Shown here in pieces: positions 1 to 6,372 of a stretch of DNA of 6,372 nt (position 1 is the stretch's first letter; every line of letters starts with the position of its first letter). The position numbers were made by a program, and so were the translations under genes. The DNA is taken from contig CAMHRJ010000135.1 in NCBI GenBank assembly GCA_946187475.1, positions 1-6,372 of the forward strand, written 5' to 3'. The notes beneath the pieces were generated by a model. The model was not told the DNA's origin. It did no database searches and saw only the letters and a list, made by a program, of their open reading frames with translations. This DNA comes from an uncultured Clostridia bacterium. Lineage in GTDB: Bacteria; Bacillota; Clostridia; Oscillospirales; Oscillospiraceae.

Positions 1-1564
1 CGGCACCGCTCCCTGCAAGGCCGCATGTCCCGCGAACGTCTCCGTGCAGGGCTACATCGCCCTCGCGAAGGAGGGCCGGTATCTCGAGGCCCTGCAGCTG
101 ATCAAACAGGACAACCCGTTCCCGGCCATCTGCGGCCGCATCTGCAACAAGCCCTGCGAAGCCGCCTGCACGCGCAACGCCATCGACTCCGCCGTGGCCA
201 TCGACGATCTGAAGAAATTCATCGCCCAGCAGGATCTGGACGCCGAGACGCGCTGGATCCCGCCCATGGAGAACCCCCGGGGCATCCCCTTCGAGGAGAA
301 GGTCGCCGTCATCGGCGCCGGTCCTGCCGGCCTCAGTTGCGCGTACTATCTGAAAGAAAAGGGATACCCCGTCACGGTCTTCGAAAAGGAAGAGAAGCTG
401 GGCGGTCTCATGGCCCTGGGCATCCCGGCCTTCCGTCTGGAGAAAGACGTGCTGGAAGCTGAGATCGACGTTCTGCGCCAGATGGGCGTGGAGTTCCAAA
501 CCGGCGTGGAGGTCGGCAAGGACATCACCCTGGAGTCTCTGCGTGCCGAGGGCTACAAGGCCTTCTTCCTGGGTGTGGGCGCAGGAGAGGCCATCCTGCC
601 CGAGATTCCCGGCGCCGACGGCAAGCAGGTCCAGAGCGCGCTGAGCTTCCTGCGCAGCGTGAATCTGGGCAAGAAGCCGAAGCTGGGCAAGGTGGCAGTC
701 CTGGGCGGCAACGCCGCCACCAACCATGTGGTGCTGGATACCGCCATCGCCGCCGCCAAGCTGGGCGGCGCCGTCACGGTCATCACCCCGGGCAAGGAGA
801 GTTTCTTCAAGTCCGTGCAGGAAGAGTATGACATGGCCGTCGCCTCCGGCGTGGAGTTCGTCTTTGACGCCCAGGCAACCCAGATCACCGCCAAGGCCGT
901 CCTTTGCGGCGAAACCAGCGTCCCGGCGGACCAGGTGCTCTATGCCCTGGGCCAGAAGGCGAAGCTGGGCGGCATCGACGTGCCCGTCAATGCTGCCGGC
1001 AAGGTGGAAGTGGAAAAGGAGACCCAGCACGTGGCCGATTCCGACGTGTTCGCCGGCGGCGACGTGGTCACCGGACCCCGCACGGCCATCCAGGCCATTG
1101 CCGCGGGCAAGCAGGCCGCCATTTCCATCCACCGCTACGTCCACGCGGGCCAGACCCTGCACCTGGGCCGCGACCACAGAGACTATAAGGCCATGGATAA
1201 GCGTGCTGCCGCCGTTGCGCCGGACACCTTCAGCCATGCCGAGCGTCAGGTGGCCGAGCCCAGGAAGCTCCGCAGCGCCAAGGGCCTCCAGGACGCGCGC
1301 GGCATCTTCACCGAAGCGCAGGTCAAGTGCGAGGCAGAGCGCTGCCTGGGCTGCGGCGTGGCCGTGGTCAACGAGCTGGCCTGCGTGGGCTGCGCCGTCT
1401 GCACCACCCACTGCAAGTTCGGCGCCATCTCCATGGAGAAGATCCACGATGCCGACAACAAGGAGTACTTCCACACCCTGGGCCGCATCGTCATGAACAT
1501 GCCCAAGAAGGTGGGCAGCGTGGCCGTGAAGCACATCGGCCGCATCACCAAGAACGATGCATGA
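1..1564 (+). CDS. GltD-like FAD-dependent oxidoreductase with N- and C-terminal iron-sulfur clusters (5' partial)
   Basis: The reading frame is open to the left edge (first whole codon at base 2), so the N-terminus is missing; 520 residues are visible. The GTG at 44 is an internal valine, because conserved GltD-type sequence lies before it. In order: a GltD-type Cys-rich helical domain (PCKAACP at residues 4-10, then a C-x3-C-x3-C-x3-C run near residues 44-57); an FAD Rossmann motif VAVIGAGPAG near 101, followed by the family's LGGLMALGIPAFRL; a second dinucleotide fold near 231; a second FAD-contact motif, FAGGDVVTG, near 351; and a C-terminal ferredoxin-like part with CEAERCLGCG near 442 and a full C-x2-C-x2-C-x3-C site at 461-471. 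The family (glutamate synthase small subunit, NfnB, SfrB and relatives) moves electrons between NAD(P)H, FAD and iron-sulfur partners in the cytoplasm. The second dinucleotide motif is atypical (see findings), so cofactor and partner are uncertain. It overlaps hypA by 8 bases, which implies co-translation. The family call is firm; the exact role is not. Confidence 0.9.
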   Translation, partial: GTAPCKAACPANVSVQGYIALAKEGRYLEALQLIKQDNPFPAICGRICNKPCEAACTRNAIDSAVAIDDLKKFIAQQDLDAETRWIPPMENPRGIPFEEKVAVIGAGPAGLSCAYYLKEKGYPVTVFEKEEKLGGLMALGIPAFRLEKDVLEAEIDVLRQMGVEFQTGVEVGKDITLESLRAEGYKAFFLGVGAGEAILPEIPGADGKQVQSALSFLRSVNLGKKPKLGKVAVLGGNAATNHVVLDTAIAAAKLGGAVTVITPGKESFFKSVQEEYDMAVASGVEFVFDAQATQITAKAVLCGETSVPADQVLYALGQKAKLGGIDVPVNAAGKVEVEKETQHVADSDVFAGGDVVTGPRTAIQAIAAGKQAAISIHRYVHAGQTLHLGRDHRDYKAMDKRAAAVAPDTFSHAERQVAEPRKLRSAKGLQDARGIFTEAQVKCEAERCLGCGVAVVNELACVGCAVCTTHCKFGAISMEKIHDADNKEYFHTLGRIVMNMPKKVGSVAVKHIGRITKNDA

Positions 1565-1901
1565 GATCGGAATCGTCCGCCAGATCGTCCAGACCGTAAC
1601 GGAGTTCGCGGCGGAAAACGACGTGAAGGAGATCGCCGCCGTGGTGGTGGACTGCGGCGAGCTGTCTCTGGTGATCCCCAAGTACCTCCGGCAGCTGTAT
1701 GCCCCGGTGGCGGAGGGGACCATTTTGGAGCACGCGGAGCTCATCATCAACGAGATCCCCGGCATGGCCGAGTGTGACGACTGCGACGAGATTTTCAACG
1801 TGGTCCAGCACAAGGGCTACTGTCCGGCCTGCGGCAGCTTCAACAAGACCGTTTTAAGCGGCAAAGATTTCGGCATCCGGGAGATCCACGTCCCTGACTG
1901 A
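1557..1901 (+). CDS. hypA: Hydrogenase nickel metallochaperone HypA
   Basis: This is a complete 114-residue protein, the usual HypA length. HypA binds Ni(II) and, with HypB, delivers it to the large subunit of [NiFe]-hydrogenases; in some bacteria it also serves urease. The family's invariant N-terminal Met-His-Glu (residues 1-3), which carries the nickel site with His2, is intact. The structural zinc site is canonical: C73-x2-C76, twelve residues, then C89-P-A-C92. The middle contains the expected GELSLVIPKYL and LYAPVAEGT segments. The ATG at 1557 lies inside the last codons of the upstream flavoprotein gene (stop at 1562-1564). No good Shine-Dalgarno sequence precedes it, so translational coupling is likely. 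No hypB or hydrogenase gene is in the window, so the nickel enzyme served is unknown. The stop codon TGA (1899-1901) forms the base of the terminator hairpin. Confidence 0.95.
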   Translation: MHEIGIVRQIVQTVTEFAAENDVKEIAAVVVDCGELSLVIPKYLRQLYAPVAEGTILEHAELIINEIPGMAECDDCDEIFNVVQHKGYCPACGSFNKTVLSGKDFGIREIHVPD

Positions 1902-1941
1902 AATAAAACAACCGGCTTTCTAAGCCGGTTGTTTTATTTCA
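1899..1941. terminator. Bidirectional intrinsic terminator, perfect 20-bp stem
   Basis: Bases 1899-1918 pair perfectly with 1922-1941 around a three-base loop (TCT). The GC-rich core is AACCGGCTT/AAGCCGGTT. It is flanked by a GTTTTATTT tract on the plus strand and, because the palindrome is symmetric, by the same tract on the minus strand. It should therefore stop transcription of hypA from the left and of the ferredoxin-like gene (ending at 2119) from the right. The stem includes the hypA stop codon. Confidence 0.9.
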
Positions 1942-2118
1942 ATTGAAGAGTTTCGCTTTGAAAGGAATTTTTGGCGCAAGTGCGACTTGCGAAAGAAAAA
2001 TTCCTTTCTTCGCGTAAAGTATTTTGCACGCCAAAGCGAAGCTCCGGCGGCAAAATGATTGAATTCTTTTTCGCGGCATCCGAGCCGCGAAACTCTGCCG
2101 AGCGCATTTTTGAAATGA
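1942..2118. repeat. Structured non-coding intergenic element of nested inverted repeats
   Basis: This gap between two convergent genes has no credible gene and is visibly AT-richer than its surroundings. It is densely self-complementary. 1960-1972 pairs perfectly with 1996-2008 (13 bp). Inside that, 1975-1981 pairs with 1985-1991 (7 bp, 3-base loop). Outside it, 1948-1960 pairs with 2032-2044 (13 bp with one G-T wobble). A separate hairpin pairs 2069-2077 with 2084-2092 (9 bp). An alternative long-range pairing, 1947-1955 with 2088-2096 (9 bp, perfect), competes with the outer arm and the separate hairpin. The two ends also share an imperfect terminal inverted repeat (TTTCAA followed by AGAGTTTCGC). 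It could be a MITE- or REP-like dispersed repeat, a structured RNA, or an extended 3' region. No transposase or tRNA is nearby. The structure is seen in the sequence; its identity is not known to me. Confidence 0.6.
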
Positions 2119-2781
2119 TTATCCCATCGTCTCATCCGCCAGAATCGCGCCGTCGGCGCCGATGGTGACGGTGCGCAGGGGAATGTCCTTCCCGCAGGCG
2201 GCGATGGCCTGGTGCACGGCATATTCCATGCCGCCGCAGCAGGGGACGAACATCCGCGTCAGCGTCACGGACTTCACATCGTTCTCCGCGAGAATCTGCG
2301 TCAGCTTCTCGGAATAATCCCCGCTGTCCAGCTTCGGGCAGCCGATGACCACCACCTTGCCGGCGACGAAATCCCGGTGGAAGTTGCCGTAGGCATAGGC
2401 GGTGCAGTCCGCCGCCACCAGCAGATCACACTGATAGAACACCGGGCTGGAGGCGCTCACCAGCTTCAGCTGTACGGGCCAGTTGTCCAGGGCGTTGGGC
2501 GCCTCGCCGGAAGCGGCAGCCGCCTCGGCCTTCTGCGCCTGCTTTTCCCGCTTGGCGGCCAGCACCGCCTGCTCGTCATAGCCGGGGGCCTCCCGCATCT
2601 CAAAGCTGATGGCGTTCATGGGACATGCCGGCAGGCAGTCGCCCAGACCGTCGCAGAAATGCTCCCGCATGAGCTTGGCCTTGCCGTCTACGATGTCGAT
2701 GGCGCCCTCGTGGCAGGCGTTGGCGCACAGACCGCAGCCGTTGCAGCGCTCCTCGTCGATTTTGATGATTTTTCGAAGCAT
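2119..2781 (-). CDS. Two-cluster ferredoxin-like protein with Cys-rich C-terminal domain
   Basis: This is a 220-residue cytoplasmic protein. The ATG at 2781 was chosen because GGAGGG (2789-2794, minus strand) sits seven bases upstream and the ferredoxin fold starts at once; the upstream in-frame extension looks non-coding. Cluster site I is C13-x2-C16-x2-C19-x3-C23, with His24 where Pro is usual. Site II is C43-x5-C49-x3-C53-Pro: the second ligand position is Leu46, so only three of four canonical cysteines are present. An Ala/Lys/Glu-rich linker (about residues 70-95) leads to a second domain with C118, C126 (LLVAADC), C148 (IGCPKLD), and the pair C181-C182 in VPCCGG. I recognise this two-part arrangement from clostridial 'iron-sulfur binding' proteins, often encoded near Crp/Fnr regulators, but I know no established biochemical function. 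Electron transfer or redox/nitrosative-stress sensing is an inference. It diverges from the regulator gene and is probably controlled by it. Confidence 0.88.
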   Translation of the reverse strand: MLRKIIKIDEERCNGCGLCANACHEGAIDIVDGKAKLMREHFCDGLGDCLPACPMNAISFEMREAPGYDEQAVLAAKREKQAQKAEAAAASGEAPNALDNWPVQLKLVSASSPVFYQCDLLVAADCTAYAYGNFHRDFVAGKVVVIGCPKLDSGDYSEKLTQILAENDVKSVTLTRMFVPCCGGMEYAVHQAIAACGKDIPLRTVTIGADGAILADETMG

Positions 2782-2788
2782 ATGGAAT

Positions 2789-2794
2789 CCCTCC
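2789..2794 (-). promoter_or_regulatory. Ribosome binding site of the ferredoxin-like gene
   Basis: GGAGGG on the minus strand, seven bases before the ATG at 2781. It decides the start against the longer open frame that reaches back to 2955. Confidence 0.8.
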
Positions 2795-2797
2795 GTC

Positions 2798-2826
2798 TTG
2801 ATTTTCTGATGGTAATATACTACAAT
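2798..2826 (+). promoter_or_regulatory. Predicted sigma-A promoter of the Crp/Fnr regulator
   Basis: A TTGATT (-35, 2798-2803) is followed after exactly 17 bases by TACAAT (-10, 2821-2826), which puts transcription start near 2833 and leaves a leader of about 37 bases. The spacing is optimal and each hexamer departs from consensus at one or two positions. The region is AT-rich compared with both flanking genes. Confidence 0.6.
2814..2819 (-). promoter_or_regulatory. Candidate -10 element of the ferredoxin-like gene
   Basis: TATATT on the minus strand, predicting a start point near 2807 and a 5' leader of about 26 bases that includes the ribosome binding site. No convincing -35 hexamer is found 16-18 bases upstream, which is typical of promoters that need an activator. 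The Crp-type palindrome lies centred 41.5 bases upstream of this start point. The choice among nearby AT-rich hexamers (for example TAGTAT three bases earlier) is not unique. Confidence 0.45.
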
Positions 2827-2840
2827 GGCCTTATGAATTC

Positions 2841-2856
2841 CGTTGCATTTGCAACG
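2841..2856. promoter_or_regulatory. Candidate Crp/Fnr-family operator
   Basis: CGTTGCA-TT-TGCAACG is a 7+7-bp palindrome with a two-base spacer. Written as half-sites it is GTTGC-N4-GCAAC, the 5-4-5 geometry used by Crp/Fnr-family dimers, although the half-site is neither the FNR type (TTGAT) nor the E. coli CRP type (TGTGA). It lies in the gap between the divergent ferredoxin-like gene and the Crp/Fnr gene, inside the regulator's 5' leader (about +10 to +23 from its predicted start). The adjacent regulator is the obvious candidate to bind it; this is inference. Confidence 0.6.
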
Positions 2857-2865
2857 AGAGGGTGA
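2857..2865 (+). promoter_or_regulatory. Ribosome binding site of the Crp/Fnr regulator
   Basis: AGAGGGTGA ends four bases before the ATG at 2870. It favours this start over the in-frame TTG at 2843, which lies inside the candidate operator and has no Shine-Dalgarno sequence. Confidence 0.75.
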
Positions 2866-2869
2866 GAAT

Positions 2870-3499
2870 ATGGACGAATCTTTGACTTTTCTGCAGAATA
2901 CACCCCTCTTTCGCGGTCTGCCGGTTGAGCTGACCGAGCGGCTGCTCCAGACCATGACTGCCCGCCGGGGCGCCTATGCGTCCGGCGAGACCATCCTCCG
3001 GGCAGGGGAGCCCATCTCCAGCTTCGGCATCCTGCTCTCGGGCTCTGCGCGCATCGAGCGGGAGGACTACGACGGCAACCGGGAGATCGTGGGCAGCCTC
3101 CACGCCGGAGAGCTCTTCGGCGAGGTATTCGCCTGCCTGGAGGATGTGCCCGTGCAGGTGACGGTGGTGGCGGCAGAGCCGTGCGAAGTGCTCTTTCTGC
3201 GCACGGAGGGGCTCTTCGCCCCGGCGTTTACGCCGGTGCTCCACCGCTTTTTGCGCATCCTGGCCCTGACGGAGAAGCTCCGCCATATGTCCCACCGGAG
3301 CACCCGCCAGAAGCTCCTGAGCTTCCTGGACGCGGAGCGTAGCCGGGCGGGCAGCCGCCAGTTTGATGTGCGCTTTGACCGGCAGCAGCTGGCGGATTAT
3401 CTCTCCATCGACCGCAGCGCCATGTGCAGAGAGCTCTCCAAAATGAAGGCGGAAGGCCTCATCGACTACGATCGAAAGACCTTCCGGCTCCTGACAGAT

Positions 3500-3508
<9 letters not shown>
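2870..3508 (+). CDS. Crp/Fnr-family transcriptional regulator
   Basis: A 212-residue protein with the two-domain Crp/Fnr layout. An N-terminal cyclic-nucleotide-binding-type beta-barrel spans about residues 14-115 and contains GELFGEVFACLEDVPVQ. A dimerisation helix lies at about 117-140, followed by a C-terminal winged helix (about 145-209) with DRQQLADYLSIDRSAMCREL and KAEGLIDY, the usual 'DRSA..REL' recognition helix of clostridial members. The cAMP-contacting Arg-Ser pair of E. coli CRP is absent from the barrel, and there is no N-terminal Cys cluster like that of FNR (its cysteines, including C89 and C105, are scattered). The effector is therefore probably neither cAMP nor an FNR-type iron-sulfur cluster. 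Divergence from an iron-sulfur protein gene suggests a redox, NO/hydroxylamine (HcpR-like) or similar signal, but this is inference. Its stop codon overlaps the convergent yyaL-type gene by 9 bases. Confidence 0.92.
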
Positions 3509-5461
<1,953 letters not shown>

Positions 5462-5465
5462 GTTG

Positions 5466-5472
5466 CCTCCTT
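5466..5472 (-). promoter_or_regulatory. Strong ribosome binding site of yyaL
   Basis: AAGGAGG on the minus strand, four bases before the ATG. It overlaps two bases of the upstream gene's TAA stop (5471-5473), so termination of one gene occurs on the initiation site of the next. This is consistent with translational coupling. Confidence 0.85.
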
Positions 5473-6372
5473 AATAGACCTGCCAGCGCAGCAGAAACAG
5501 CAGAAAATATACAATCCAGAGCCCCAGCAGTGCCGGGAACACCCCGGAGCGCAGGCCCTTGCGTTCCGTGAGCTGCGTCAGGGCAATCACCGCCGGGAAA
5601 AAGGCCATGAGATACCTTGGCGCGCTCAAAAGCCAGGTGGTGCCGATGGCGATGCAGAAATAGACGAAGTACCAGGTCCCATAGCTGGCGCGCATGCGCT
5701 TCGCGCCATAGATCATCAGCCCCAGACTCAGTGCCTGGGCTGTGAGATTCGGAAGCCAGAGCCCCAGCAGATTCTTCGGGTTTTCCGCGGCGGAGGAGAT
5801 GGCATACTCCGTCTGGTAGGCGGCGGAGTTGAAAAACAGCCCCAGCCGCTGGCTCCAGTGCTCCGACTGGTAGGTGAGAAACTGCAGCGGATCGCCCGCC
5901 ACCCGGTAGTTGATATAGCAGTAAACGCCAAAGCCCGCGGGAATCAGCGCCAGAGCCAGGATGCGCAGCACCGCGCCCTTCGGGGTAACTTCCCGGCGCA
6001 CACAGCGGGCGATCAGCTCCGTCAGCAGCGGCACCGCCAGCGTGATGCCCAGGGACCGGGTGAAGGCGGCGCATCCGCCCAGAACACAGGCGGGAAGCCA
6101 GCGTCCGGTGCGCGCCAGATAGATGCACCCCACGCAGCACAGGAGAAACAGACTCTCGCTCATGGGCGCGGCGAAGAAGAAGGACCCCGGCGTGAGACAC
6201 AGCAGCACCACGCCGCGTAAGGCAGCCCGGTGCTCCAAATCCAGACGCAGCAGCTTGTAAAGCAGGCAGCCCGCCGCGGCGAAGCACAGCGCCGAGACTG
6301 CAAGGGCGGAGATCGTCCAGTCGGGGATCAATAGATGCGCAGCCCGGATCAGCAGAGGATACCCCGGCAGGA
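5471..6372 (-). CDS. Multi-pass membrane protein, PIG-V-like mannosyltransferase family (5' partial)
   Basis: The frame is open to the right edge, so the N-terminus lies outside the window; 299 residues are visible. The in-frame TTG at 6331 is an internal leucine, since LPGYPLLIRAAHL upstream of it matches the kind of sequence expected before the second helix of this family. Hydrophobic segments alternate with short basic loops, giving about seven to eight predicted membrane spans and ending in a hydrophobic stretch followed by RWQVY. The segment TPGSFFFAAPMSESLFLL followed by a further helix and FTRSLG resembles the PIG-V / GT-C type (lipid-linked mannose transfer to membrane acceptors), including the conserved Ser-Glu-Ser and Arg-Ser. 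The usual catalytic Asp/Glu of the first external loop would lie in the missing part. The substrate is unknown. It is co-transcribed with yyaL; a shared role is not evident. Confidence 0.75.
   Translation of the reverse strand, partial: LPGYPLLIRAAHLLIPDWTISALAVSALCFAAAGCLLYKLLRLDLEHRAALRGVVLLCLTPGSFFFAAPMSESLFLLCCVGCIYLARTGRWLPACVLGGCAAFTRSLGITLAVPLLTELIARCVRREVTPKGAVLRILALALIPAGFGVYCYINYRVAGDPLQFLTYQSEHWSQRLGLFFNSAAYQTEYAISSAAENPKNLLGLWLPNLTAQALSLGLMIYGAKRMRASYGTWYFVYFCIAIGTTWLLSAPRYLMAFFPAVIALTQLTERKGLRSGVFPALLGLWIVYFLLFLLRWQVY

Noticed and set aside
726..1496. Arg/Pro/Ser-rich open frames overlapping the flavoprotein gene in other frames.
   Set aside because: They are frame-shifted shadows of a GC-rich gene with clear cofactor motifs in its own frame.
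44..1564. GTG at 44 as the start of the flavoprotein gene.
   Set aside because: Conserved GltD-type residues (PCKAACPANVSV) are encoded before it, so the gene continues beyond the left edge.
2069..2092. The 9-bp GC-rich hairpin as an intrinsic terminator of the ferredoxin-like gene.
   Set aside because: Read from the minus strand it is followed by A residues, not U. On the plus strand the T-run precedes the stem. The hairpin at 1899-1941 serves better.
1971..2168. A 65-codon plus-strand frame in the intergenic element.
   Set aside because: No ribosome binding site, crosses the inverted repeats and the end of the ferredoxin-like gene, and its product looks like random basic sequence.
2212..2865. 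A 217-codon plus-strand frame opposite the ferredoxin-like gene.
   Set aside because: Same register and same codon-bias cause; the minus-strand protein has clear cysteine motifs and a ribosome binding site.
2782..2955. An N-terminal extension of the ferredoxin-like protein back to 2955.
   Set aside because: The extension would run through the divergent promoter region and into the regulator gene, with low-complexity, non-conserved sequence. The ATG at 2781 has a good ribosome binding site.
5471..6331. TTG at 6331 as the start of the membrane protein gene.
   Set aside because: The frame continues to the right edge with plausible family sequence, and no Shine-Dalgarno sequence precedes the TTG.

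Overview
This window looks like a chromosomal segment of a GC-rich, strictly anaerobic member of the Clostridia (Bacillota). Oscillospiraceae/Ruminococcaceae-type gut bacteria are my best guess, not a proven placement. The reasons are ferredoxin-like redox proteins, a Crp/Fnr regulator with a clostridial-type recognition helix, strong AGGAGG-type ribosome binding sites, and strong avoidance of TTA, CTA and TCA codons. There are six protein genes. Two run off the window edges. I see no tRNA, rRNA, CRISPR array, transposase or phage gene.

Layout. (1) Positions 1-1901, plus strand: the 3' part of a GltD-like FAD/iron-sulfur oxidoreductase, overlapping by 8 bases a complete hypA nickel metallochaperone gene. 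A perfect 20-bp hairpin closes this unit and should terminate in both directions. (2) Positions 1942-2118: a non-coding, AT-richer stretch built from nested and competing inverted repeats. (3) Positions 2119-2781, minus strand: a two-cluster ferredoxin fused to a Cys-rich C-terminal domain. It is divergent from (4) a Crp/Fnr-family regulator at 2870-3508, plus strand. The 88-bp gap between them holds overlapping divergent promoters and a near-perfect Crp-type palindrome. (5) Positions 3500-6372, minus strand: a membrane protein resembling PIG-V-type mannosyltransferases (5' end outside the window), followed 9 bases later by a yyaL-type DUF255 thioredoxin-domain protein. The yyaL stop overlaps the regulator's stop by 9 bases in convergent orientation.

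How the parts may work together. The left half is about anaerobic electron transfer: a flavoprotein with iron-sulfur clusters at both ends, coupled to a nickel-insertion chaperone. The ferredoxin-like gene and the regulator form a likely self-contained redox-responsive switch. The palindrome sits 41.5 bases upstream of a plausible start point for the ferredoxin gene (a class II activation position). It also lies just downstream of the predicted start point of the regulator's own promoter (an autorepression position). The right half appears unrelated and is probably a separate envelope or housekeeping operon.

The most interesting items are the divergent switch, the structured intergenic element, the abnormal second Rossmann motif of the flavoprotein, and the uncharacterised Cys-rich domain of the ferredoxin-like protein. 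I found nothing that proves a wholly new system.
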